Below, in pieces: positions 1-7,796 of a stretch of 48,396 nt of DNA (position 1 is its first letter; each line of letters opens with the position of its first letter). Under the pieces are notes generated by a model. The model worked only from the letters and a program-made list of their open reading frames with translations, made no database searches and was not told where the DNA came from. The stretch lies in assembly GCA_017847725.1 (NCBI GenBank), contig JAGAXW010000012.1, positions 1-48,396 on the forward strand. The letters run 5' to 3'. Both the position numbers and the translations under genes were made by a program. The stretch is from Prevotella sp. GTDB lineage: Bacteria; Bacteroidota; Bacteroidia; Bacteroidales; Bacteroidaceae.

Positions 1-534
1 GTGAGTATGCAGATAAGCATCCCAAGCCTGATTCAGAACGATATAGAAATCCGAGCCATCTTTATACAAAGCATAAAGACTTCCATTCTCCAATGTCTGG
101 GAACGTCTGACCATCTCCTTGTCATCAGAGGTGTCAATCCACGGACGCAAAAAGCGATAGGGAACATTCAACGTTAGCGTTGTTAGTAATCGCTTTATCT
201 GCTTGTCTTCCAGTCTGCTTGTTAAGCCTTCAATGATTGTTTGAGAATTAGCATCAATAGGAATCTGAGTAATGTGCTGCAATTCCATCACAATATCAAA
301 CAGCGAATCACTCTTACCAAAGGACAAACGGAAATAGTGAATAGGATACCAGGCATTAGCCACCATTCTGATGACAATATCCCACACGCTGATTCTCGGG
401 TTGTCCGATTTCGCATGTATTTGCATAATCGATACAAACCAAAAGAATTTGTACGTCGCTACCGTATTTGAGAAAATTTTCCCAAGCCGGTTCGTGGTCA
501 GTATGTCGGATTGCGGTATCTGCATAAATAACAT
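1..534 (-). CDS. Probable HNH endonuclease-family protein, 3' part outside window
   Basis: An open frame of 178 codons runs on the minus strand from an ATG at 534 to the window edge with no stop. A second in-frame ATG lies at 525. The translation reads like a real protein (early part LTTNRLGKIFSNTVATYKFF, later WDIVIRMVANAWYPIHYFRL). This resembles the N-terminal region of Bacteroidota HNH endonuclease-domain proteins that open with a 'TYKFFW' segment; that family call is from memory and the HNH motif itself would lie beyond the edge. It begins 11 bases after the fic stop codon, so it is probably the third gene of the xre-fic operon. What is seen is the open frame and its spacing; the nuclease role is inferred. 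It could instead be a restriction or defence-related protein of another family. Confidence 0.6.
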   Translation of the reverse strand, partial: MLFMQIPQSDILTTNRLGKIFSNTVATYKFFWFVSIMQIHAKSDNPRISVWDIVIRMVANAWYPIHYFRLSFGKSDSLFDIVMELQHITQIPIDANSQTIIEGLTSRLEDKQIKRLLTTLTLNVPYRFLRPWIDTSDDKEMVRRSQTLENGSLYALYKDGSDFYIVLNQAWDAYLHTH

Positions 535-545
535 AAATAAAAGGT

Positions 546-1583
546 TCACAAGTGTCTATTGTTCATAACTTCCCAATGTCCAGTCTTATTGCTGCCAACT
601 CGAATAATGAATCCATCTTTTTTCAACTCTCCAAGGCGACGCTTTACAGTTGCTTCTGATGCGCCTATGATAGCTGCATATTCGGCATAGTTGAGAGCAC
701 CATCTTTTAGGACAGCTTGATAAAGCCTCTCTTTTATCGGGTCAGAAAAAGATTTTATCGGGTCAGAAACGGCTTTTATCAGGTCATTCTCTTGTGATTT
801 CTTGTATTCTTTTATCTCCTTGCTAATGTTTCGGATGTGTTCTTCCAGCATAAACTCACAGAAAGGCTCGAGTGATTCCTTCTCCCGGGAATTTATCAAG
901 GCTTGGATATATTCAGCCTTATCCTCTTTGACGATTTTCACAGGTACCAATCCGAACTCATATTGCAGGTGGTTCATTACCAAGCGAGACATACGCCCAT
1001 TACCATCTACCCAAGGATGAATTGTCACCAATTGATAGTGAGCATCAAAACTGAATAGATATTTAGCAATAATGTCATCAAGGTTTGATAATTCACTCCT
1101 TCGTTGGTTTAGTTGCTTACAGAATTCTTCCAACTTGGCTGGCACTTTCTGAAAGTTCATGTATGAACGTCCACCAATGCCAGCTGTAACACCTACCAAG
1201 CGAAGGTCACCTTTTGAAGCATCGAAAGAACCTTGTGCCGTGTTATATGTGGCACCAGTATTCTTCATGACAATCGCAGAAAGACTTTTGAGCATTTCCA
1301 CCGAGAACTCTTCGTGCTGATCTGCCATTCGCATAGAATGTTCGTATGCCACTTTCAAGTCGAGGTTCATCATTTGCTCTTGTAGGCTACGCCCCTTTGC
1401 GGTGATACCTTCATCAAAAAGTAGCTGGTTTTCTATCTCTGTAACTGTGCTACCCTCAATGGCTGTAGAATGGGTAATCAGAGAATACAGATAGAACTTT
1501 TTATAGTCTATCTGATCAGCGATTCCCAACGACTCGTATTCTTTGAGTGCATCGAGCAATTTCTTTATCAGCACATCTTTCAT
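546..1583 (-). CDS. Fic family protein (AMP transferase) with internal inhibitory motif
   Basis: This 345-residue protein carries the Fic core motif HPWVDGNGR at residues 189-197. His189 is the expected catalytic base, and the Asp and Gly-Asn-Gly residues bind Mg-ATP phosphates. Fic proteins usually move AMP from ATP onto a target hydroxyl side chain. Residues 39-44 (STAIEG) match the inhibitory (S/T)xxxE(G/N) motif, placing the Glu N-terminal to the Fic fold as in class II Fic proteins, which hold themselves in check. Residues about 290-335 look like a winged helix (IGASEATVKRRLGELKKDGF), so it may bind DNA. A short repeated segment (SDPIKSFSDPIK) links the two domains. It lies 9 bases after the Xre gene and 11 before an HNH-like gene, forming one operon in a mobile island. 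A regulatory or toxin-like role is inferred; the target is unknown. Confidence 0.92.
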   Translation of the reverse strand: MKDVLIKKLLDALKEYESLGIADQIDYKKFYLYSLITHSTAIEGSTVTEIENQLLFDEGITAKGRSLQEQMMNLDLKVAYEHSMRMADQHEEFSVEMLKSLSAIVMKNTGATYNTAQGSFDASKGDLRLVGVTAGIGGRSYMNFQKVPAKLEEFCKQLNQRRSELSNLDDIIAKYLFSFDAHYQLVTIHPWVDGNGRMSRLVMNHLQYEFGLVPVKIVKEDKAEYIQALINSREKESLEPFCEFMLEEHIRNISKEIKEYKKSQENDLIKAVSDPIKSFSDPIKERLYQAVLKDGALNYAEYAAIIGASEATVKRRLGELKKDGFIIRVGSNKTGHWEVMNNRHL

Positions 1584-1592
1584 TCCTTACTC

Positions 1593-1808
1593 TCAAATTG
1601 TATCGCCAAACTTGCTATTCACTAATTCGCTCAATTCTACCTCCAACAACTTCGCTATTCGTAGATACGTCTCCATCGGAGGCTGACAAGCGTTGGTACA
1701 CCACTTTGAAACAGTAGTCGGCGCACAACCAAGTTGTTCTGCCAACCATTTGTTGGTTCTCTTCTTCTCTGCGAGTACCACTTTGATGCGATTGATGTCT
1801 TTGTCCAT
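1593..1808 (-). CDS. Xre/Cro-CI type helix-turn-helix regulator
   Basis: The protein (71 residues from this start) is one compact HTH domain: IKVVLAEKKRTNKWLAEQLG is followed by the recognition-helix region CAPTTVSKWCTN and then PPMETYLRIAKLLEVELSEL. The frame stays open upstream to 1847, but a consensus -7 box (TATCTTTG, minus strand 1835-1842) lies inside that extension, so transcription should begin near 1830 and the ATG at 1808 is the likely start. It directly precedes fic with 9 bases between, so it is probably an autoregulator of the xre-fic-HNH operon. An antitoxin-like role for the Fic protein is possible, but that protein already has its own inhibitory helix. Confidence 0.9.
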   Translation of the reverse strand: MDKDINRIKVVLAEKKRTNKWLAEQLGCAPTTVSKWCTNACQPPMETYLRIAKLLEVELSELVNSKFGDTI

Positions 1809-1834
1809 ACTTGGATAATGAAATGTTGTGGGTA

Positions 1835-1868
1835 CAAAGATAGTCATTTTTGTCGAAACAGAAGCAAA
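1835..1868 (-). promoter_or_regulatory. Promoter of the xre-fic-HNH operon
   Basis: On the minus strand TATCTTTG (1835-1842) matches the Bacteroidota -7 consensus TAnnTTTG. A TTTG (1865-1868) lies 22 bases upstream, slightly more than the usual 19-21. The predicted start site gives a leader of about 25 bases before the ATG at 1808. Confidence 0.6.
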
Positions 1869-3077
1869 ATATCACGATTATTAACTTTAACACTCACTAA
1901 ATTGCCTTTTTTCTCATTTATCGTTTCACAATTCACATCAGGCTACGACGATTGTTGTCTTCAAGAACAATTGTCTTTGCAAAAGCAGACAAAAGGGCAT
2001 ACCTTATAATATATGTAGTGCTTAACCAACGAGAATAAGCCCGTAGGTTTGCTTCGAAAAATTCCACACTTTCGGGTACATGTTTTCTACGCATTCGGGA
2101 AACAGGGTGTCTTGCTTATAAGCAATATTTTTATTGCAGATTTTTTACCCATATAAAGAGTGGAAAATCGTGTGCAATGAAGATGTGGAACTATTCAATA
2201 GAGGTGTACCACTAATCCCGCATTAGTTTCCTCACTATAAAGGCTTACATGTTCATTGTACATTCTCGGCATTCTTCTCCTTGCATTCGATAGATCAAAT
2301 TTCCGCATTGAAATCAAACGATAATGGTTGGTCACCAAAGGGTTGTGTTCCATGATAACATGTAAATCTAAAGAGGGGGTATCTGATATGCTATTTTGTT
2401 CTATCGTTTGCGCAATCGGGAAGTCTTCAGCCAGACATGTCAGAACCTCAATATAAAACAACCAACACCAACAGAAAAGACCTTGATGGGATACGATATC
2501 ATCATGGACTTAACGAGGGGATTATCTACGACAACCAAACAACTTCGAAATCATTTCTTGCCTATGATAAAACGTTGATCAAGCAATTTCATTTCTATTC
2601 AGGCCCGTCATCAATGCTAAGATTCTCGTCATATATTGCTATGCAATTCATCAACCTGAATGCAGACCTTTGGGAAAAGTCATTCTTCGTCATTTTTCTT
2701 GTGCGCTTAGAACTTCGCCGGATAAACGTTTTGGTGCGGGGTCTCGGGGTGTCCCAGAGCTTATTCAGCCAATGAGCTTGCTCAACCTTGGTTTGTGGCG
2801 GCTGCTTGCGGTTTTTTTCCCCAAGGCAGGTATTAGGCTACCCCTATTGCGGAATTTTCGCAATACGCGCAAGCGCCTTTAGGGATTTTTCGACACTCTG
2901 CGAGGGTTGTTGAGAAAGCTGTATGACGATTCCGAAAATGCATGTGTGAAAAGAGTGCTGTTACACACCACCCGATTTAAGACGGTGTAACAGCACTAAG
3001 AATGTCTGGGATATAGGGATACCACAAACAGCAGTCTTCTGCTTCAGAGGGCATCTACGGTGCCTTAGAATGGATTA
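1869..3077. other. Gene-poor stretch of the island, no convincing gene
   Basis: About 1.2 kb holds no gene I can defend. The best open frames are 88 codons on the minus strand (2195-2461) and 112 codons on the plus strand (2437-2775). They overlap each other, match nothing I recognise, and neither has a clear promoter. Between about 2,700 and 2,900 the base composition changes to GC-rich with small dyads, including attgcg-gaatttt-cgcaat (2848-2866). On the minus strand of 2,600-2,830 an unterminated basic reading frame (including WLNKLWDTPRPRTKTF) suggests a decayed gene. I read this as degenerate mobile-element DNA, possibly with an old transfer origin. Confidence 0.4.
2954..2997 (-). terminator. 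Hairpin downstream of the winged-helix gene
   Basis: A perfect 13-base inverted repeat (agtgctgttacac at 2954-2966, gtgtaacagcact at 2985-2997) encloses an 18-base loop. On the minus strand it follows the stop of the 119-residue protein gene by about 80 bases and is trailed by a short CTTTTC. A terminator is the simplest reading; a protein-binding dyad is possible. Confidence 0.5.
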
Positions 3078-3437
3078 TTAGCCGATAGTACAGTTCAGCT
3101 TTAACACTGCACGTTTTCCTATGTCGTAACGACTCACCGCCCCAAACTTTTCCAGATCCGTAATAAAGGTACTCGTGGTATCTCTATCCCAGTGCCAGGC
3201 TCTTGACAGGCTGCTTATACTCCCAAAGATGCATTCGTTCTCTTGCTGTAGTGCAGCATACTGCCGCTCTATAAGATCGTGGAACGCCTCTACGCGTGTA
3301 AGTTTTTCTGATGAGTTTTTCTGCCCGCGAAACAGGTAGCGCCATAATTCTCTGCTCGTTGAAATGGTCATTGAAAATTCCGCATACTGATTTTGTCGAT
3401 TTACTTGTTTCATACTAATACGATTTTTGTTTGACAT
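3078..3437 (-). CDS. Small winged-helix protein of a mobile element
   Basis: The protein has 119 residues, or 111 if the second Met is used. The C-terminal half (SISSLSRAWHWDRDTTSTFI to KFGAVSRYDIGKRAVLKLN) has the spacing of a winged helix-turn-helix: a recognition helix followed by a short beta wing. The N-terminal half contains ISTSRELWRYLFRGQKNS, a pattern I associate with accessory DNA-binding proteins next to Bacteroidota integrases, but I cannot name a family firmly. The gene follows the integrase in the same direction, has its own TATATTTG -7 box at 3528-3535, and has two tandem 12-base repeats in its leader. A role in regulation, excision or replication initiation is inferred. Confidence 0.7.
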   Translation of the reverse strand: MSNKNRISMKQVNRQNQYAEFSMTISTSRELWRYLFRGQKNSSEKLTRVEAFHDLIERQYAALQQENECIFGSISSLSRAWHWDRDTTSTFITDLEKFGAVSRYDIGKRAVLKLNCTIG

Positions 3438-3452
3438 AAATAATTTTATCCA

Positions 3453-3476
3453 GCATTGTATTCCGCATTGTATTCC
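3453..3476. repeat. Two tandem 12-base repeats in the leader of the winged-helix gene
   Basis: The sequence gcattgtattcc occurs twice with no gap (3453-3464 and 3465-3476). It lies between the -7 box and the start codon of the 119-residue protein gene, about 70 bases beyond the integrase stop. A related element, TGTATTACC, occurs twice on the minus strand upstream of the integrase (4744-4765). Either an operator or integrase/excisionase arm sites would fit. Confidence 0.55.
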
Positions 3477-3527
3477 TCAAATATCTCTGCGGATTGATAT
3501 GTGGAATCATCTGCAGGATTTCAGGTA

Positions 3528-3535
3528 CAAATATA
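3528..3535 (-). promoter_or_regulatory. -7 box of the winged-helix gene
   Basis: TATATTTG on the minus strand matches TAnnTTTG and lies just after the integrase stop codon. It implies a leader of about 85 bases that contains the tandem 12-base repeats. No good -33 box is evident. Confidence 0.5.
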
Positions 3536-3545
3536 TGCGGAGTTT

Positions 3546-4700
3546 TTATTTCAGTGTTTTCTCGTATGCAGCCATCTTGTCAACTACAGTATCATCGAGC
3601 ATGTTAGCATAGACTTGCTCTGTAATTTTAAAGGATGAGTGACCGCAAATCTTAGCTACCGTCTTCAAATCCATACCTCCTTCATTGAGCAACAATGTTG
3701 CGCCAGTATGTCTTGCCCAATGGCTCGATACGGGTTTATCTATGCCAGCCGCCTGTGCCACAACCTTCAGGTACTCGTTATACTTAACGTTACTGATGAC
3801 AGGTAAATTATTCTGATACTTTTTCAGCACAGCCAAAGCTGGTGATAGTAGTGGGATTGTGAACGTCTGTTTCGTTTTGGCTCGTTTGCCAACATACACT
3901 TTCATACCCTTCACCTCCTGAATCATTCTGGCATCAAAGTCATACAAGTCAGTATAAGATAGGCATGTGTAGGTTTGAAACACGAACACATCACGAACTC
4001 TCTGAAGACATTCAGAAGGTAATGCGACATCGCGAACCTTCGCAAATTCTAATGGAGAAAGATACTTGCCAATGCCACCTTTCGATTTCTCCTTGTCAAT
4101 ACGAATCCATTTGTAAGGATTACGTTTCAAGAATCCTTCGTCAATAGCATCCAAGATAAAGGAATTGAGAAATCGGTGGTAGTTGTTCCACTTAGAATAA
4201 GGTTTCAGCCCCTTCTTCACCAAATGTTCATCCAATGCCAAGATGTTTGCATCGGTGACATCCTCGAAATAGCGGATCTTGCCCCATGCCGAGAAGAAAC
4301 GCATGAAACGGTTGTAACGCTCTTTACTGTCATCAGCCTTGCCATACTGACGGATCTTTGTCCGTTGCTCGCAGAACTCTAAGAACGAGATGGCACTTGC
4401 TCGTTTACGCTTCAACCTCTCCTGAATAGAAAAGATGTCCATTACGCTCTCGCCCATCATGTCAAGAATGACCTGGCGAACCTCAGCCATGAGTTTCTCC
4501 AGCGTCTCGTTCAATTCACGGGCATCAATTCGATTTACTACAGCACCCCTGTGCCAATGCTTTGGCAGGAGCCTGATGCCTGTTGTCATGTACTTCTGTT
4601 TACGCTCAAAAGTGATTCTGAGTTCAACAGCTGCCTCCCTGTTCGTTGCCGCAGTCTTTTTGCGGTTGTAAACGAACTCTAATAACGGTGTCTTGTTCAT
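3546..4700 (-). CDS. Tyrosine recombinase / integrase, IntDOT-like
   Basis: This 384-residue phage-type integrase has an N-terminal arm-binding-like region (1-95), a SAM-like core-binding domain (about 100-200) and a catalytic domain (about 210-375). Visible catalytic residues are His327 and Arg330 (HWARH), His354 (CGHSS) and the Tyr364 nucleophile (VYANML). At the position of the first catalytic Arg the sequence reads TCLSYTDL, with Ser248 where most recombinases have Arg. The conjugative-transposon integrase IntDOT is known for the same change, with a nearby upstream Arg proposed to compensate; here Arg234 and Arg236 precede it. The gene reads away from tRNA-Ser, whose 3' end is about 220 bases behind its start, so site-specific insertion at or near that tRNA is likely. 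All catalytic-domain motifs are intact apart from the noted Ser. Confidence 0.95.
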   Translation of the reverse strand: MNKTPLLEFVYNRKKTAATNREAAVELRITFERKQKYMTTGIRLLPKHWHRGAVVNRIDARELNETLEKLMAEVRQVILDMMGESVMDIFSIQERLKRKRASAISFLEFCEQRTKIRQYGKADDSKERYNRFMRFFSAWGKIRYFEDVTDANILALDEHLVKKGLKPYSKWNNYHRFLNSFILDAIDEGFLKRNPYKWIRIDKEKSKGGIGKYLSPLEFAKVRDVALPSECLQRVRDVFVFQTYTCLSYTDLYDFDARMIQEVKGMKVYVGKRAKTKQTFTIPLLSPALAVLKKYQNNLPVISNVKYNEYLKVVAQAAGIDKPVSSHWARHTGATLLLNEGGMDLKTVAKICGHSSFKITEQVYANMLDDTVVDKMAAYEKTLK

Positions 4701-4743
4701 TTTTAACTAAAAGTATTACTTTAAACTATTGACAGCGGGGGGC

Positions 4744-4765
4744 GGTAATACATCTGGTAATACAT
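4744..4765. repeat. Paired 10-base repeats upstream of the integrase
   Basis: The sequence ggtaatacat occurs at 4744-4753 and 4756-4765, upstream of the integrase start. Read on the minus strand this is TGTATTACC, close to the TGTATTCC found twice beyond the integrase stop. Such short directly repeated sites on both sides of an integrase gene are typical of arm-type binding sites, but this is inference. Confidence 0.45.
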
Positions 4766-4885
4766 TCCGTGCTTATAATCGCGGAAGATGTCCAATGACT
4801 GCTTATGTCATTTTGGGGACGTTCCTCCCTCTATATAGCAGATTTTCAATGGGTTAAAAATGCAAGTAGTTGATTTTCAGGCACG

Positions 4886-4915
4886 AAAAAAGGGAATCCG
4901 TAAGGTTCCCTTTTC
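4886..4915 (-). terminator. Rho-independent terminator of tRNA-Ser
   Basis: On the minus strand a stem of AAGGGAA with TTCCCTT and a short loop is followed by a run of T, seven bases after the tRNA 3' end. The position and T-run make this a clear intrinsic terminator. Confidence 0.85.
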
Positions 4916-4921
4916 ATTAAA

Positions 4922-5009
4922 TGGCGGAGAGAGAGGGATTCGAACCCCCGGTACCTCTCGGTACGGTAGTTTTCAAGACTACTGTAATCGACCACTCTAC
5001 CATCTCTCC
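4922..5009 (-). tRNA. tRNA-Ser (anticodon UGA)
   Basis: The minus strand folds as a tRNA with acceptor arm GGAGAGA / TCTCTCC, discriminator G and an encoded CCA. The anticodon stem GTAGT/ACTAC presents TGA. The long variable arm (around TACCGAGAGGTA) is diagnostic of tRNA-Ser. The promoter is the TACCTTTG box at 5037-5044. The gene is intact although a mobile island abuts its 3' side. Confidence 0.97.
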
Positions 5010-5036
5010 AGTGCCCGAATAGCTCGAAAGCGGGTG

Positions 5037-5044
5037 CAAAGGTA
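5037..5044 (-). promoter_or_regulatory. -7 box of tRNA-Ser
   Basis: TACCTTTG followed by CACC on the minus strand, 27 bases before the mature tRNA 5' end. It matches the -7 consensus exactly; a matching -33 box is not obvious. Confidence 0.7.
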
Positions 5045-5163
5045 CAACTTTTAATCCGAAAAAAAGGAATCAAGAATTAAGAATCATATAGTAATTAATT
5101 TTTTTTAACGTCTTCGGGTGCTTAAATCTCATCACACTACATGCAAAACTCTCAACTTATTTG

Positions 5164-5171
5164 TACCTTTG
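5164..5171 (+). promoter_or_regulatory. -7 box of mutS2
   Basis: TACCTTTG ends only four bases before the ATG at 5176. If transcription starts at the usual distance, the mRNA begins at or within a base or two of the start codon. Confidence 0.7.
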
Positions 5172-5175
5172 CACC

Positions 5176-7734
5176 ATGATTTATCCCAAGAATTTTGAAT
5201 CGAAAATAGGATTCGACGAGATAGGACAGATATTGAAGGGGCTCTGTCTTAGTACACTCGGCAAGGAGAATGTTGACAAAATAGCCTTTTCCGCTGATTG
5301 TGATTATATCAACGAGCAGATGGAGCAAATCCGCGAGTTCCGCAGACTGCAACAAGCTGCCGAGCAGATGCCCATGAACTACTTCTTTGACGTCCGTCAG
5401 TCTATCGTTCGTATTCGACTGGAGAACACACACTTGGAGGAAGACGAACTTTTCGACCTTCGCCGTTCGCTGGAGACTATCGGAGGGATTGTCACCTTCT
5501 TGAACAAGAACAACGGCGACGAGGAAAAGCCCGAGTATGCCTATCCTGCACTGCACCGACTGACAGCTGACGTGCAGACCTTTCCAGCCATCATCAGACG
5601 CATAGACTCCATCCTCGACAAATACGGGAAAATCAAGGATTCAGCCACGATGACCCTGGCGGGCATCCGTCATGAGATGGAACAGACGTCGGGCAGCATC
5701 TCGCGCACGCTATACACCATTCTGCACTCGGCACAGCGCGACGGGCTGGTGGCGCAAGACGTGGCGCCGACCATGCGTGACGGCCGACTGGTCATCCCCG
5801 TTGCCCCTGGACTAAAGCGCCGGATAAAAGGCATCGTCCACGACGAGAGTGCTACGGGAAAGACCGTGTTCATCGAACCTACCGAGGTGGTGGAGGCCAA
5901 CAACAAGATACGTGAGCTGGAAGCTGCCGAACGGAGGGAAATCATTCGTATCCTGACCGTGTTCAGCGACGAGCTGCGCCCCCATGTCCAGGAGTTGCTG
6001 AACAGCTACCACTTCCTGGGTGAGATAGACCTCATCTATGCAAAGGCACAGATGGCAGAGCAGATGCAGGCCTTCGAGCCAACGGTAACGGACCAGCCGC
6101 ACATCGACTGGATTCGCGCCATCCACCCACTGCTGCAGCGGTCGCTCTCGAAGCAGGACAAGAAGGTGGTACCGCTCGACATCATCCTCACCAAGGAGAA
6201 GAGACTGCTCATCATCAGCGGACCCAATGCGGGCGGCAAGTCAGTATGCCTAAAGACCGTCGGACTGCTGCAATACATGCTGCAATGCGGCCTTTCCATC
6301 CCCATTGGCGACCGCTCGACGACCGGAATCTTCGAGGACATCATGATCGACATAGGCGACGAGCAGTCGATAGCCGACGACCTTTCTACCTACTCCAGCC
6401 ACCTGCTGAACATGAAGCACATGATGAAGCAGGCCCATGCAAAGACGCTGCTGCTCATCGACGAGTTTGGCGGCGGCACCGAGCCGACCATTGGCGGAGC
6501 CATTGCCGAAGCTGTGCTCAAGCAATTCTGGAAGAAACAGACCTTTGGCGTCATTACCACCCACTATCAGAACCTGAAGCACTTCGACGAGAGCCATCCG
6601 GGCGTCGTCAACGGAGCGATGCTCTACGACCGCCACCAGATGCAAGCCCTCTTCCAACTCAGCATCGGACAGCCGGGCTCTTCGTTTGCCATCGAGATAG
6701 CACGCAAGACGGGAATTCCCGAAGAAGTCATCAGCGACGCCTCTGAGATAGTAGGTCAGGACTACATACAGAGCGACAAGTACCTGCAGGACATCGTGCG
6801 CGACAAGCGCTATTGGGAAGGCAAGCGCCAGACCATCCACCAGCAGGAGAAGTCGCTCGAAGGCAGGATACAGCGCTATGACACCAACATCGAAGAGATA
6901 GAGCGCGAACGCAAGGCCATCCTAAAGCGTGCGCAGCAGCAGGCCGAGGAACTGCTGAGCGAAGCCAACCGGCGTATCGAGAATGCCATCCGCGAAATCA
7001 AGGAGGCACAGGCAGAGAAAGAGCACACCCGAATCATTCGTGAGGAGCTACAGGAGTTCCGTCAGCAGGTGACCAGCGACGACACACGCGGTCTGATGAG
7101 CGAGGAGGACTTTGCCCGCAAGCTGCAGCAGCTGGAAGAGCGCAAGGCACGCAAGGCGCAGCGCAAGAACGAGAAAAGCGCCCAGCAGAAGGCAACCAGC
7201 GAGAAGCTGGCGGAGCGAGCCAAGGCCGTACTGAACGACAAGAACCGCCCCCTGCAGCTTGGCGATAGCGTGCGCATCAAGGGCACCAACAGCGTAGGCG
7301 AGATAGAAGTCATTCAAGGCAAGCAGGTCACCGTCATCTTCGGCGGGCTACGCAGTAAGGTCAAGATGGAACAATTAGAGAGGGCTGAAAAGCAGAAGAC
7401 GAACAGCGACGACGGTGCCAGCAAGCACTCGCACCTGGCCATCCAGACGTCGCACATGACACGTGCCACGATGGAGGATCGCCGACAGAACTTCCATCAA
7501 GACCTCGACGTTCGAGGCATGCGAGGCGACGAGGCCGTCGACACGGTGATGCACTTCATCGACGATGCCATCCTGGTCGGACTGAGCCGAGTACGCATTC
7601 TGCACGGCACGGGCAGCGGCATCCTGCGGCAGCTTATCCGCCAGTACCTGCACACCGTGCCCAACGTCAAGTCTGCCAAGGACGAGCACGTACAATTCGG
7701 CGGAGCAGGCATCACGGTAGTCGATCTGGACTGA
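5176..7734 (+). CDS. mutS2: Endonuclease MutS2
   Basis: This 852-residue protein has the MutS2 layout: a clamp/lever region (1-320), an ABC-type ATPase domain with Walker A GPNAGGKS near residue 349 and Walker B LLLIDEFGGGTEP near 425-437, a long charged coiled coil (about 520-690), a KOW-like stretch, and a C-terminal Smr nuclease domain from about 775 (DLDVRGMRGDEAV, then RILHGTGSGILR). MutS2 acts on branched DNA to restrain recombination and, in some bacteria, rescues collided ribosomes; it does not do mismatch repair. The open frame extends back to a TTG at 5161, but the -7 box lies in that extension, so I start at ATG 5176 (MIYPKNF). The gene stands alone and ends at a hairpin shared with tRNA-Thr. 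Confidence 0.97.
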   Translation: MIYPKNFESKIGFDEIGQILKGLCLSTLGKENVDKIAFSADCDYINEQMEQIREFRRLQQAAEQMPMNYFFDVRQSIVRIRLENTHLEEDELFDLRRSLETIGGIVTFLNKNNGDEEKPEYAYPALHRLTADVQTFPAIIRRIDSILDKYGKIKDSATMTLAGIRHEMEQTSGSISRTLYTILHSAQRDGLVAQDVAPTMRDGRLVIPVAPGLKRRIKGIVHDESATGKTVFIEPTEVVEANNKIRELEAAERREIIRILTVFSDELRPHVQELLNSYHFLGEIDLIYAKAQMAEQMQAFEPTVTDQPHIDWIRAIHPLLQRSLSKQDKKVVPLDIILTKEKRLLIISGPNAGGKSVCLKTVGLLQYMLQCGLSIPIGDRSTTGIFEDIMIDIGDEQSIADDLSTYSSHLLNMKHMMKQAHAKTLLLIDEFGGGTEPTIGGAIAEAVLKQFWKKQTFGVITTHYQNLKHFDESHPGVVNGAMLYDRHQMQALFQLSIGQPGSSFAIEIARKTGIPEEVISDASEIVGQDYIQSDKYLQDIVRDKRYWEGKRQTIHQQEKSLEGRIQRYDTNIEEIERERKAILKRAQQQAEELLSEANRRIENAIREIKEAQAEKEHTRIIREELQEFRQQVTSDDTRGLMSEEDFARKLQQLEERKARKAQRKNEKSAQQKATSEKLAERAKAVLNDKNRPLQLGDSVRIKGTNSVGEIEVIQGKQVTVIFGGLRSKVKMEQLERAEKQKTNSDDGASKHSHLAIQTSHMTRATMEDRRQNFHQDLDVRGMRGDEAVDTVMHFIDDAILVGLSRVRILHGTGSGILRQLIRQYLHTVPNVKSAKDEHVQFGGAGITVVDLD

Positions 7735-7753
7735 CGGATGCACACAAAAAAGT

Positions 7754-7787
7754 AGAAAGAGCAACGTTTCAACACGTTGCTCTTTCT
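7754..7787. terminator. Bidirectional terminator between mutS2 and tRNA-Thr
   Basis: A perfect 13-base inverted repeat (agaaagagcaacg / cgttgctctttct) with an eight-base loop lies 20 bases after the mutS2 stop and 10 bases after the tRNA-Thr 3' end. The A-rich 5' and T-rich 3' flanks fit termination from both sides. Confidence 0.85.
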
Positions 7788-7796
7788 ATCTTCTCG

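Larger units (their letters stand above)
1..4860. mobile_element. Integrated mobile island at tRNA-Ser (left end outside window)
   Basis: This stretch is clearly richer in A and T than the GC-rich genes that follow tRNA-Ser. It contains a tyrosine recombinase whose gene lies just beyond the 3' end of an intact tRNA-Ser, the usual arrangement for elements that integrate at tRNA genes. All convincing genes lie on the minus strand: integrase, a small winged-helix protein, then an Xre regulator, a Fic protein and an HNH-like gene. The right boundary is inferred to lie between the integrase promoter and the tRNA terminator. I found no copy of the tRNA 3' end elsewhere in positions 1-4,800, so the left attachment site is probably outside the window. 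No relaxase, transfer or replication genes are seen, so it may be a mobilisable element, a decayed element, or only one end of a larger one. Confidence 0.65.

Noticed and set aside
2195-2775. Two overlapping open frames in the gene-poor part of the island
   Set aside because: They overlap on opposite strands, match no family I know, and neither has a promoter; not enough to call a gene.
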